A stretch of DNA of 64,000 nt, from assembly GCF_027359375.1 (NCBI RefSeq), contig NZ_CP114779.1, positions 372,001 through 436,000 of the forward strand. Direction: 5' to 3'. Below the pieces are notes generated by a model. That model worked only from the letters and a program-made list of their open reading frames with translations, had not been told where the DNA came from and did no database searches. The DNA is from Prochlorococcus marinus str. MIT 0919. GTDB lineage: Bacteria; Cyanobacteriota; Cyanobacteriia; PCC-6307; Cyanobiaceae. Each line of letters begins with the position of its first letter. Position 1 is the stretch's first letter. The position numbers and the translations under genes are program-made. Of the stretch, positions 8,871-16,992 are shown one piece after another.

Positions 8871-10658
8871 GTGACAAAAAGAATCCAAAAATCAGCTGAT
8901 ATGGATGATGGTCCTCTGTCACCTTGTATTGCAAATGGCCAGGATCGGTCAAAGTTCGAGCAATTTAAGGCTGATAGTGATTACTTGCGAGAACCTCTGT
9001 ATACAGAATTAAGAAATGACTCTAACCATTTTACAAATGATGCGGTACAGCTATTAAAGTTTCACGGCAGTTATCAACAGGATCACAGGGAGAATCGAAG
9101 TAAAGAGAAAGGTAGAGACTGGCAAATGATGCTACGACTTAGATGCCCAGGAGGATTGATATCGGCAAAATTATTCTGTGCTCTAGACAGTCTTTCTGAA
9201 GAACTTGGGAATCAAACCCTTAGGGTCACAACTAGGCAAGCTTTTCAAATGCATGGAATTAGAAAAGAAAACCTAAAAACCGTCATAAATACAATTGTTA
9301 AATCCATGGGTTCAACCCTTGCTGCCTGTGGCGACATAAATAGGAATGTAATGGCTCCTGCGGCTCCATTTATCAAAGATGGCTATCCAGCTGCAAGAAA
9401 GCTGGCTAATGACATTGCTGATCTACTGAGTCCTAGCAAAGCAGAACACACCTATCTTGAGCTTTGGGCTGATGGAGATTTGAGTTATAAAATAGCTCCC
9501 TCAGAAAAAGTAATAGAAATGAGAAAAAAACAATTCAAAGGGCAATTATATAGCGGAGATGAAAAAGAACCTCTATATGGAGCAACATATCTACCCCGAA
9601 AATTTAAATGTGCAGTTACTGTACCTGGTGACAATTCTGTTGATCTATTAACACAAGACATAGGCATAGTGGTATTTACTGATGACAAGCAGAGGTTAAA
9701 GGGTTGTAACGTCTATGTTGGTGGCGGCATGGGACGTACACATAACAATGAACAGACATTTGCTCAAACTGCCAAGCCGCTTGGTTACATAGAAGGTGAC
9801 CGTATATTTGAATTAGTACAATCAATACTCGCCTTGCAAAGAGACTATGGAGACAGAAAACTTAGAAAGCACTCTAGGATGAAATACCTAATCCACGACA
9901 AAGGAATAGACTGGTTTATACAGAAACTTAAGGCGGAATATTTTAAATATACAATTCATACATTAAAGAAAGAAAAAAAAGCTGAGCTGAAAGACTACCT
10001 TGGCTGGCATAGCCAGTCTAAAAACCAAGCTTTTGTCGGCATACCTCTTTTATCAGGAAGGATAAGCGGAGAGATTAAAAAGGGTTTAAAAGAAATTATT
10101 AATAAGTACCAATTAGAAATCCGTCTTACACCCAACCAAGATCTTCTCCTTTGCAACATTGGGAAATTTCAAATTAAATCCATTAAAGATGATCTTCGTA
10201 GAATAGGGATTAGTAGTCCTGAATCGCCTGAAGCAATATCAAGGCATGCGTTAGCTTGTCCGGCACTTCCCCTATGCGGGCTAGCAATAACAGAAGCCGA
10301 AAGAGCTTTGCCAGATATTCTTCAAAGAATGAAAGTTCTTCTTAAGGAAATAGGAATTAATAAAACAATCCTTATTAGAATGACTGGTTGTCCAAATGGT
10401 TGCTCTAGACCATATATGGCAGAGTTAGCATTGGTTGGTAGTGGTGCAGATCAATATCAACTATGGCTTGGAGGCAGTCCAAACCTTGAAAGATTAGCAA
10501 AACCATTTTTACAAAAAATGACATTGTCGTCCTTAGAAGAAACAATAACTCCTTTATTAATTAGTTGGAAAAACTCAAAGGCAAATATCAGTTTTGGCGA
10601 CCATCTGATTCAAATAGGTGAGCAAAGAATTCAAGGCCTACTGTCTGTTAATTCATAA
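8871..10658 (+). CDS. sir: Ferredoxin-sulfite reductase
   Basis: A 595-residue sirohaem/[4Fe-4S] enzyme that reduces sulfite to sulfide with six electrons from ferredoxin, the last step of assimilatory sulfate reduction. The four cluster cysteines are visible: C463 and C469 in CPALPLCGLAI, and C507 and C511 in TGCPNGCSRPYMAEL. The N-terminal segment LKFHGSYQQDHRE and the length separate it from the shorter ferredoxin-nitrite reductase NirA. The start codon is GTG. Its last 28 bp overlap the convergent VanX-like gene. I see no neighbouring sulfur genes. Confidence 0.95.
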   Translation: MTKRIQKSADMDDGPLSPCIANGQDRSKFEQFKADSDYLREPLYTELRNDSNHFTNDAVQLLKFHGSYQQDHRENRSKEKGRDWQMMLRLRCPGGLISAKLFCALDSLSEELGNQTLRVTTRQAFQMHGIRKENLKTVINTIVKSMGSTLAACGDINRNVMAPAAPFIKDGYPAARKLANDIADLLSPSKAEHTYLELWADGDLSYKIAPSEKVIEMRKKQFKGQLYSGDEKEPLYGATYLPRKFKCAVTVPGDNSVDLLTQDIGIVVFTDDKQRLKGCNVYVGGGMGRTHNNEQTFAQTAKPLGYIEGDRIFELVQSILALQRDYGDRKLRKHSRMKYLIHDKGIDWFIQKLKAEYFKYTIHTLKKEKKAELKDYLGWHSQSKNQAFVGIPLLSGRISGEIKKGLKEIINKYQLEIRLTPNQDLLLCNIGKFQIKSIKDDLRRIGISSPESPEAISRHALACPALPLCGLAITEAERALPDILQRMKVLLKEIGINKTILIRMTGCPNGCSRPYMAELALVGSGADQYQLWLGGSPNLERLAKPFLQKMTLSSLEETITPLLISWKNSKANISFGDHLIQIGEQRIQGLLSVNS

Positions 10659-11359
10659 GCACCATATAAAGCGCAAGGCGAACTTGATTCCCAAGCCCAG
10701 AGTTGATCTCCATAACTAAAATGCCACCATTCCTTAGGATGCTGTACAAAGCCAGATTCAAGCATAATGTCCCGCAAAAGATTTCTTCTTGAATGAAATA
10801 AAATAGCTTTAGAAGATGTTTGCATGTCTCGATGACTCGCATAATATTGAGGGTGTGAGATATCACCTAAGGCATCGATATCCCCGCCCATATCAACAAG
10901 TATTTGATCGTGTGTTACTAGTGTTAGGTCCACAGCTGCTCCAGTGCTATGAGGTGGAGGAGTTAATGGATTTGTACTCGGCTGAGCCCAAAACTGCTTA
11001 ACCTCATCTATGACATTGAGATAATCTGTAGTTGGGTTAAGGGGTGAAAATTCAATCCCCTTCTTAAGACATTGATCTTTAATTACGAAGTCAACCATAA
11101 ACTCTTGTACACGAATGGGCCTCCAAGCATCAAAAATACCCAACTTATAAGAAGAAAATTTTTTCTCGGAAAGAAATTTCTGAGCGTTTATTAATTTGGT
11201 GACTACCCTTGATCTTAGAAACCAAGGGTGAAGTGTTCCTCCATAAGGAGCACCAAGAGCAAAATAGGGATGTGGCTCAAGTCGAAGAATGGTACCAGGA
11301 AGCTCTACCAAAGGGTCATCAGACGGAGAGATAGGTATATGATTCCAAGGTCGAGTCAC
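10631..11359 (-). CDS. VanX-like D-alanyl-D-alanine dipeptidase
   Basis: A 242-residue zinc peptidase of the VanX/DdpX family (M15D), which hydrolyses free D-Ala-D-Ala dipeptide. The motif PPHSTGAAVDLTLV gives the first His and the Asp, and EWWHFSYGDQLWAW gives the Glu and second His of the active site. The substrate-pocket segment FDAWRPIRVQEFMVD is also typical. There is no signal peptide, so the enzyme should be cytoplasmic. The start is GTG at 11359. Two DnaA-box-like sequences lie 25-54 bp upstream of this start. A role in recycling wall peptides, rather than glycopeptide resistance, is inferred from the absence of vanHA or regulatory genes. Confidence 0.87.
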   Translation of the reverse strand: MTRPWNHIPISPSDDPLVELPGTILRLEPHPYFALGAPYGGTLHPWFLRSRVVTKLINAQKFLSEKKFSSYKLGIFDAWRPIRVQEFMVDFVIKDQCLKKGIEFSPLNPTTDYLNVIDEVKQFWAQPSTNPLTPPPHSTGAAVDLTLVTHDQILVDMGGDIDALGDISHPQYYASHRDMQTSSKAILFHSRRNLLRDIMLESGFVQHPKEWWHFSYGDQLWAWESSSPCALYGAYELTDSRP

Positions 11360-11383
11360 GAATTTACACCCAATACAAGGTGA

Positions 11384-11413
11384 CTTTCCACAGCCAGGGG
11401 TGTGTTTTCCACA
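11384..11413 (+). promoter_or_regulatory. Pair of DnaA-box-like sites upstream of vanX-like gene
   Basis: CTTTCCACA at 11384-11392 (one mismatch) and TTTTCCACA at 11405-11413 (exact) match the TTTTCCACA form of the DnaA box reported for cyanobacterial origins. They have the same orientation and are 21 bp apart start to start, about two helical turns, so bound proteins would lie on the same face. They sit just upstream of the GTG start of the vanX-like gene. Binding by DnaA is inference. Confidence 0.45.
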
Positions 11414-11687
11414 AAACTAATCTCGTGAAAAAGGACTGATTAAGATTTTAATAATTTTACAAGTGAAATTCAGATATTGTTCGCGAAAAATAAGGATTGA
11501 CAATTTTACACATTAGTTAATGTTATTACCCCCATAAAAGCCTGCAGTAACAGGGCTCATAAAATAGTAGTCAAAGGAATTCTAATATTAAAAAAAAATA
11601 AATATTACAATTTCACTAAAAACATTGTGACCAATAATACATTCAAGCGCTTTTCTTGTACAACGTGTCTTGATTGAGACTCAACAT

Positions 11688-11696
11688 TGTGGAAAA
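11688..11696 (-). promoter_or_regulatory. DnaA-box-like site at recG 3' end
   Basis: TGTGGAAAA on the plus strand is an exact TTTTCCACA read on the minus strand. It lies 3 bp beyond the recG stop codon, and beside the odd palindrome TTGAGACTCAA (11674-11684). It is the third such site in the same 340 bp gap. Confidence 0.4.
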
Positions 11697-11699
11697 TTA

Positions 11700-14189
11700 T
11701 TAATTCAATTTCATTTGGCCTACAAACCTTTGCAGATGTGCATCAAGCATCATAGAAAGGAATTTATTTCTAGAAAGATTAGGATCATCCTCCAAAACTG
11801 ACAAAGCTTCTTTTCTTGCAAGTTCTAATACTGCTGAATCATTAATCAAATTAGCCAACGCAAAATCAGGAAGACCCGATTGTTTGGTACCCAGAAATTG
11901 TCCTGGCCCCCTTAAGCTTAGGTCTATTTCAGATATCTGAAATCCATCGTTAGTTGCAACTAAATGTTCTAATTTTTTAATTGACATTGGATTCTTTCCT
12001 GAATCAACAAGAGCACATTCTGATGACTTAGCTCCTCTGCCTACTCGGCCACGTAATTGATGAAGTTGGGATAACCCAAATCGATCTGCATTATCGATTA
12101 TCATTAACGTGGCATTTGAAACGTCTACACCTACTTCAATAACAGTTGTAGATACAAGGATATTTAGCTCTCCTGATAAAAAATTTCTTATTGCAGAGTC
12201 CTTTTCATGGCTTTTCATTCTGCCATGCAACAAACCAACGCTAAATTCAGGGAAGATTTTCTCATTTAAGTCATGAAATACATTAACTGCAGATCTTAAA
12301 TCAACTTTTTCTGATTCCTCAACAAGTGGAAGAACAAAATAAACTTGTTGCCCACTCGAGACATGATCCCTAATTAAACTATAAATACGTTTACGTTGAC
12401 TATTAAAGAATAATGTGGTCTTAATTTGCGTTCTTCCGGGAGGCAATTCATCTATTTGGCTTACATCCAAATCTCCATGAATTGAAAGGGCTAAAGTCCT
12501 TGGTATAGGAGTTGCCGTCATGGTAAGCAAATGAGGCTGAAGGCCCTTATTCAGTAACATATTTCTTTGATTGACCCCAAAACGATGCTGCTCATCAACA
12601 ACAACTAAACCCAAACGAGCAAAAGAAACATTATCCTCTATTAATGCATGTGTGCCTACTATGATTTTAAGAGAGCCAGATGAAAGATCATTCAAAATAT
12701 TCCTGCGGCGCGCAATAGTTGTTGAACCAGTAAGCAACTCCACGGTTACATGCAATTGTGGAAGCCATTTGCAGAGATTTCTGTAATGTTGATTTGCTAG
12801 AACTTCTGTTGGTGCCATAAAAGCTCCCTGCCACCCAGCTTCTACTGCATGTAATAGAGCCGATATTGCAACAACTGTTTTTCCGCTCCCTACATCTCCT
12901 TGAATCAACCTGGCCATAGGCTCTGTTAAAGAAAGATCAGATTTAATTTCATCAAGAACCCTTTGCTGAGCACTGGTTAAATGGAATGGTAGAAGCTTCA
13001 AAAATCGGTTAGATAAAGTCTCAGGAGAATGTGTAATTTCAAGAGAAGGAGCAATGCTTGTACTTACTTGATATTTTTTACGTAAAAGGCCTAATTGCAA
13101 AAAATAGAACTCATCAAAAACTATTCTTCGTCTAGCTTGTTTTAATGATTCATTATTAGTAGGTAAATGGATTTCATACATCGCTTCCTGTATGGACATA
13201 AGAGATAATTTCTTCTGTTGTTCTAGAGATAAAGGTTCTGGCCATGAAGAAGTTAATGACAAAACCGAATTAATATATCTACGAAATTTATCAGCTGTTA
13301 ATCCTTCGCATAGACTATAAACAGGAAGCAAGCGACCTATCACATTGGATTTAACAATCGAGTTACTTCTCTCCAGGAGCTCAAGAATAGGGTCAACAAA
13401 GCATTTCCCATACTTACCGTCTTTTACTAAACCACTAACTGCGAGGGTAGATCCTACAGGAAAGAGTTTTGCCTGTTTATAAAGGTAACTACTTTTAGAA
13501 AGTCTACTTCCTGCAAAAAACCGTGTTACTTTTATTCGACCAGTAACATCTTGAACCTGCAAGTCAAGAATAGATAGGTTTTTGTTTCGTGGACTAGTAA
13601 AGAAATTAACTCTTCTCACTTGCACAACAATTGTGGCATGTTCACCAACAACTAATGAATTGATCCTTTTCAATGAAGAGTAGTCGATATAATCTCTTGG
13701 AAAGTGCAGTAATAGATCACGTATCAAGATCATTCCAAAGCCTGCCAAAGTACTTGATCCTTTTGTTCCTATTCCATTGACATGGGAAAGGGGGGTTTCT
13801 AAGGAGAACTTTGATTTATTTGTAGTGTTGTCTGACTTGGAATCAGCTCTAAGAGGCGAGATATTCAATCGGGGAGGCTTTATCTCCGAAGGGGAGGCGT
13901 AAATTTTTGAAAGCCTATAAAGGAATTTCTTAGTATCAACAACTAATCTACGTCTTTGGCTATCAGATAATGAAACATAGTCACCAAAAGACTCTGATAA
14001 GAAAGTTAAATGTTTAATCTGGTCTTCAGAAAGAAATTCATGCTCAATAGCTAAAAGTTCTCTAGATAAAAAAGAATTAAAATTTTCAACCCTGCCTTTT
14101 ACATTGTGAAATTCGTTCTCAGACTCTAATATTAAGGCCTGCTGTAAGGGCCTTAGCCATTTCCTTAATTGAGAGTTTCTTGTTTCTAT
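11700..14189 (-). CDS. recG: ATP-dependent DNA helicase RecG (apparent non-canonical start)
   Basis: RecG remodels stalled replication forks and recombination intermediates. Helicase motifs are all visible: Walker A GDVGSGKT, DEQH box in VVVDEQHRFG, TATPIPRTL, and the C-terminal VGRGAKSSECALV and GPGQFLGTKQSG segments; an OB-fold wedge domain precedes them. The first canonical start is TTG at 13868, which gives 722 residues. The frame continues upstream without a stop for another 107 codons to 14189, encoding a helical segment (including LRKWLRPLQQALILESENEF and SDSQRRRLVVDTKKFLYRL) like the N-terminal extension of cyanobacterial RecG. That extension has no ATG, GTG or TTG. I place the start at ATA 14189-14187, four bases after an AGGG, giving 829 residues; this start is inferred. 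Confidence 0.85.
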   Translation of the reverse strand: METRNSQLRKWLRPLQQALILESENEFHNVKGRVENFNSFLSRELLAIEHEFLSEDQIKHLTFLSESFGDYVSLSDSQRRRLVVDTKKFLYRLSKIYASPSEIKPPRLNISPLRADSKSDNTTNKSKFSLETPLSHVNGIGTKGSSTLAGFGMILIRDLLLHFPRDYIDYSSLKRINSLVVGEHATIVVQVRRVNFFTSPRNKNLSILDLQVQDVTGRIKVTRFFAGSRLSKSSYLYKQAKLFPVGSTLAVSGLVKDGKYGKCFVDPILELLERSNSIVKSNVIGRLLPVYSLCEGLTADKFRRYINSVLSLTSSWPEPLSLEQQKKLSLMSIQEAMYEIHLPTNNESLKQARRRIVFDEFYFLQLGLLRKKYQVSTSIAPSLEITHSPETLSNRFLKLLPFHLTSAQQRVLDEIKSDLSLTEPMARLIQGDVGSGKTVVAISALLHAVEAGWQGAFMAPTEVLANQHYRNLCKWLPQLHVTVELLTGSTTIARRRNILNDLSSGSLKIIVGTHALIEDNVSFARLGLVVVDEQHRFGVNQRNMLLNKGLQPHLLTMTATPIPRTLALSIHGDLDVSQIDELPPGRTQIKTTLFFNSQRKRIYSLIRDHVSSGQQVYFVLPLVEESEKVDLRSAVNVFHDLNEKIFPEFSVGLLHGRMKSHEKDSAIRNFLSGELNILVSTTVIEVGVDVSNATLMIIDNADRFGLSQLHQLRGRVGRGAKSSECALVDSGKNPMSIKKLEHLVATNDGFQISEIDLSLRGPGQFLGTKQSGLPDFALANLINDSAVLELARKEALSVLEDDPNLSRNKFLSMMLDAHLQRFVGQMKLN

Positions 14190-14214
14190 AAGTCCCTACT
14201 AGTTGAGATGTAAA

Positions 14215-15369
14215 TTATTTTAGTGGTATTTGCCACCAATTCTCCTTAACTTCTTTAGCTAAAGAACGCTTACTCCAATAACGTTGCTGTCTGACCATTT
14301 TAGATAATTTTTTTCGTTGATCAATTATCTTTTGCCTACACTGCCTAAGCTTGAAATTATCGAATTCAAGCTCAGAAGGACGAACAAAAATGCATAGAAC
14401 ATCTAAAGAAGCATCTACTGCATTGTCTTGAAGTGGGATACGTATTTTAAGGATATTTGAGGGAGCATGAAGTGATTGTATTTGTCCAGATAAAACTCCT
14501 TCAAAAAGTGAAGTAGGAATATAGCTGTTAATTAAACCGATCCTAAGGAGTTCAATATTAATTAAATGAGACAAGTTCCTTAGCCTAATAACTAATGAAG
14601 TTTCTATAGAATTTGCCCAATGAAAAATTTCTTCTGGCATCTCTGGGAGGAGAGAAGATGTGGATAGATCGTCGTTAAGGGTTGCCTTACTATCGCCAGA
14701 AATATCGTCATTAGTCTTCTTAGTATTATTATTAGAAGCAAATATATCTCCAGCCATAGAAAATATAGATTTAAATATATCCATATCATTTCTACTATTA
14801 ATTCCTGGACTATATTCAATATCGTTAACAACACTATCGTTGCTGTTAAGAGGAAGGCCTGTATCTTTTCCTCGGTTTACGCTGTTAGTGGATTGGAATT
14901 GAGTAGTGTTAGATGTATCCCAAATATCAATATCTAATTTTTCACTAATAGGTAAGCCAAGTCCAAGCTCAATAGATTCTATAGTAGGTTTTGATTCTTC
15001 TAACAGTTCAGAGTTATTCTGTTCTTCTTTAGCAAGTTGGTTTTTAATATTGTCCAAATAATGCTTCTGTTCCTTCTCTACAGTATTAGCTAGATCAATT
15101 AAATGCTCTATTGTAATTAAGGAACAAGCTTTGTTAACGAGTTCATCTACTTTAGCCTGAAAAGAAACTTGGAAGCTCTTTTCGGGCATGTCACTTAAAT
15201 GATTAGAACTTATATTTATTAACTCTATAACGGATTGGTGCACCACATTAGGCAAAGATTCTCTAAGGAATTGGAGATATAAGGCGTATAATTTGTATAA
15301 ATCAGGCCTAAAAGATGCAGATTGCTTTCTAAGCAATTCAATTTGTTTAAAAGGATCTAAATTAGCCAC
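14215..15369 (-). CDS. Conserved hypothetical protein between tsf and recG
   Basis: A 384-residue protein that I do not recognise as a named family. The N-terminal part (about 1-115) is predicted helical and begins MANLDPFKQIELLRKQ from a GTG start. The middle (about 120-225) is rich in Asn, Asp and Ser and looks disordered. The C-terminal part (about 235-384) has a mixed fold and ends in a basic, Trp-containing tail (KMVRQQRYWSKRSLAKEV). No membrane segments or signal peptide are visible. It lies 25 bp downstream of tsf and its stop is 25 bp before the inferred recG start, so it is probably co-transcribed with both. Confidence 0.75.
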   Translation of the reverse strand: MANLDPFKQIELLRKQSASFRPDLYKLYALYLQFLRESLPNVVHQSVIELINISSNHLSDMPEKSFQVSFQAKVDELVNKACSLITIEHLIDLANTVEKEQKHYLDNIKNQLAKEEQNNSELLEESKPTIESIELGLGLPISEKLDIDIWDTSNTTQFQSTNSVNRGKDTGLPLNSNDSVVNDIEYSPGINSRNDMDIFKSIFSMAGDIFASNNNTKKTNDDISGDSKATLNDDLSTSSLLPEMPEEIFHWANSIETSLVIRLRNLSHLINIELLRIGLINSYIPTSLFEGVLSGQIQSLHAPSNILKIRIPLQDNAVDASLDVLCIFVRPSELEFDNFKLRQCRQKIIDQRKKLSKMVRQQRYWSKRSLAKEVKENWWQIPLK

Positions 15370-15394
15370 TCAATTAATGTCGTTTATTTAATAA

Positions 15395-16051
15395 TCAATT
15401 AGAGCTTATAGAAGCAACTTCTGCTGCAAAATCAGTCTCCTCAATGTCTATACCTTCACCAAGAGTGTATCTCGTGAATCGGCGGATCTTCACATTTTCT
15501 CCAATCTGACCAGCAACCTGCTTAACAAGTTGCTCTACCGTAATAGATGTGTCTCGAATAAAAGGCTGTTCAACCAAGGCTAGTTCTTTAAGTCTTTTAG
15601 CTATCCTTCCTTCTACAATTCTCGATTTGATTTGGTCAGGTTTACCGGATAAATCATCACGACCCATTTCAATAGATTTTTCTTTATTAGTTATTTCCAA
15701 AGGAATATCTTCTACAGTTACATATTCAACATTTGGGCAAGCGGCTATTTGCATTGATATATCCCTTAGTAATCCCTGAAACAAATCACCTCTAGCGACA
15801 AAGTCAGTTTCACAATTTAATTCGACTAAAACCCCTACTCGAGCACCTGTATGGATATAACTGCCAATTGATCCTTCTGCAGCAACACGACCAGATTTCT
15901 TTTCTGCACTAGCGATACCTTTTTGCCTAAGCCATTCATTTGCCTTAGTCATATCACCATCAGATTCAACAAGAGCTTTTTTACAGTCCATCATGCCTGC
16001 TCCTGTCTTGTCTCTAAGTTCTTTTACAAGCTTGGCTGTTATGTCCGGCAT
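15395..16051 (-). CDS. tsf: Translation elongation factor Ts
   Basis: A 218-residue guanine nucleotide exchange factor for EF-Tu. The N-terminal UBA-like domain with [20 protein letters not shown] and the core exchange segment [17 protein letters not shown] are diagnostic. Length fits the short bacterial/cyanobacterial form; the large fused PSRP-type form is absent. It follows rpsB by 89 bp on the same strand, the usual rpsB-tsf order. Confidence 0.97.
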   Translation of the reverse strand: MPDITAKLVKELRDKTGAGMMDCKKALVESDGDMTKANEWLRQKGIASAEKKSGRVAAEGSIGSYIHTGARVGVLVELNCETDFVARGDLFQGLLRDISMQIAACPNVEYVTVEDIPLEITNKEKSIEMGRDDLSGKPDQIKSRIVEGRIAKRLKELALVEQPFIRDTSITVEQLVKQVAGQIGENVKIRRFTRYTLGEGIDIEETDFAAEVASISSN

Positions 16052-16140
16052 GGGTTTAGAAAATGTTTAGTAATAAGTGAATAAATTTGGCCGCTTATTT
16101 ATAAATAGCTTTTGCGACAATAAAGCATATAAAGAGATAG

Positions 16141-16857
16141 TTATCTTGATCGTTGCCCCCCTCTGCCTTCATTTGAACCATGTCGACCTTCGTTTATAGC
16201 GTCAGCAAGTCTCCCTAGAACAAGTTGAACAGATCTAACAGCATCATCATTACAAGGAATAGGTACTTCACATAAGTCAGGGTCGCAATTTGTGTCAAGC
16301 ATTGAAATCAATGGGATATCTAACTTTCTAGCTTCAAGAACTGCATTGGTCTCACGTCGTTGGTCAACAAGAACAACAACATCAGGCAATCTTTTCATTC
16401 CCTTCAGACCACCAAGATATTTTTGTAATCTTTCTAATTCATGGCGCAGAACCGAAGCTTCTTTCTTAGGTCTCATCGCTATAGCTCCGCTTGATTCCAT
16501 TCTTTCAAGATCTTTAAGGCGATCAATCCTTGCTTTCATTGTGGTCCAATTAGTAAGCATTCCACCAAGCCATCTCTGGTTAACATAAGAAGCACCACAT
16601 CTTGCCGCCTCCTGCGCTACGACTTCTGAAGCTTGCTTTTTAGTACCAACAAAAAGAAAACGCTTGCCACTTTTAGCGGCATTTCTAGTCCATTTGTATG
16701 CATTGTTCATGCAAACAGCCGTTTTCACGAGGTCTATGATATGGACTCCATTTCTTGCACAATATATATAGCGGGACATTTTAGGATTCCACCTTCTTGT
16801 CTGGTGACCAAAATGAGCACCAGCTTCCATCATCTCTGAAAGAGTTACAACAGCCAT
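16141..16857 (-). CDS. rpsB: 30S ribosomal protein S2
   Basis: Small-subunit protein S2, 238 residues from ATG at 16857. The start [19 protein letters not shown], the segment [23 protein letters not shown] (shown here only by its ends RRWNPKM and HIIDL) and [11 protein letters not shown] are typical. A frame-compatible GTG at 16884 would add nine residues (EANPKPKK) not usual for S2, and it lies inside a strong leader helix, so I chose the ATG. There is no purine-rich ribosome site at the normal distance; the nearest GGAGG (16882-16878) is 20 nt upstream. Followed by tsf. Confidence 0.96.
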   Translation of the reverse strand: MAVVTLSEMMEAGAHFGHQTRRWNPKMSRYIYCARNGVHIIDLVKTAVCMNNAYKWTRNAAKSGKRFLFVGTKKQASEVVAQEAARCGASYVNQRWLGGMLTNWTTMKARIDRLKDLERMESSGAIAMRPKKEASVLRHELERLQKYLGGLKGMKRLPDVVVLVDQRRETNAVLEARKLDIPLISMLDTNCDPDLCEVPIPCNDDAVRSVQLVLGRLADAINEGRHGSNEGRGGQRSR

Positions 16858-16865
16858 CTTTTTAG

Positions 16866-16950
16866 GTTTCGGGTTGGCCTCCACCTGACAGGGATTAGCT
16901 TTTAGGCTTTAAAGAAGTAAAAGCTAATGATCACCCGAAACAGTCAGGTG
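16866..16950 (-). promoter_or_regulatory. Structured rpsB mRNA leader with probable pseudoknot
   Basis: Read in the rpsB direction, three perfect complementary pairs occur: A CACCTGAC (16950-16943) with A' GTCAGGTG (16889-16882), B GTTTCGGGT (16941-16933) with B' ACCCGAAAC (16874-16866), and C ATTAGCTTTT (16928-16919) with C' AAAAGCTAAT (16903-16894). The order A-B-C-C'-A'-B' means C-C' is a simple hairpin nested in A-A', while A-A' and B-B' cross, forming a pseudoknot. B' ends 8 nt before the rpsB ATG and GGAGG lies in the A'/B' junction. An autoregulatory S2-binding role is inferred from known S2 control of rpsB-tsf in other bacteria. Confidence 0.7.
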
Positions 16951-16992
16951 TGCGGAGTAAAAGTACTCAAGTAATCTATCAAAAAGTTTGAT

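Larger units (their letters stand above)
11360..11699. other. Gene-free 340 bp between recG and vanX-like gene
   Basis: No protein-coding frame of credible length is seen on either strand. The stretch holds two same-strand DnaA-box-like sites (11384-11392, 11405-11413), one on the other strand (11688-11696), an AT-only tract around 11585-11610, and on the plus strand a TTGACA at 11497-11502 with a TGTTAT 18 bp later. A short imperfect hairpin (AGCCTG / CAGGGCT) sits at about 11545-11563. It is both the downstream region of recG and the upstream region of the vanX-like gene. Confidence 0.6.

Noticed and set aside
11360-11699. Possible chromosome origin, because of three DnaA-box-like sites and an AT-rich tract.
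   Set aside because: No dnaA, dnaN or other origin-linked gene is nearby, only three sites are seen, and I recall picocyanobacterial origins lying near dnaN. A regulatory or titration role is more modest and fits better.
14120-14160. A frameshifted recG start at ATG 14160 (MAKALTAGLNIRV then stop).
   Set aside because: That frame ends after 13 codons and has no family resemblance; the conserved residues are all in the recG frame itself, so a frameshift would need an added base with no sign of one.
16882-16884. GTG as the start of rpsB, adding nine residues.
   Set aside because: The extra residues do not belong to the S2 family, the codon lies within a strong leader helix, and the usual start [13 protein letters not shown] is available at ATG 16857.
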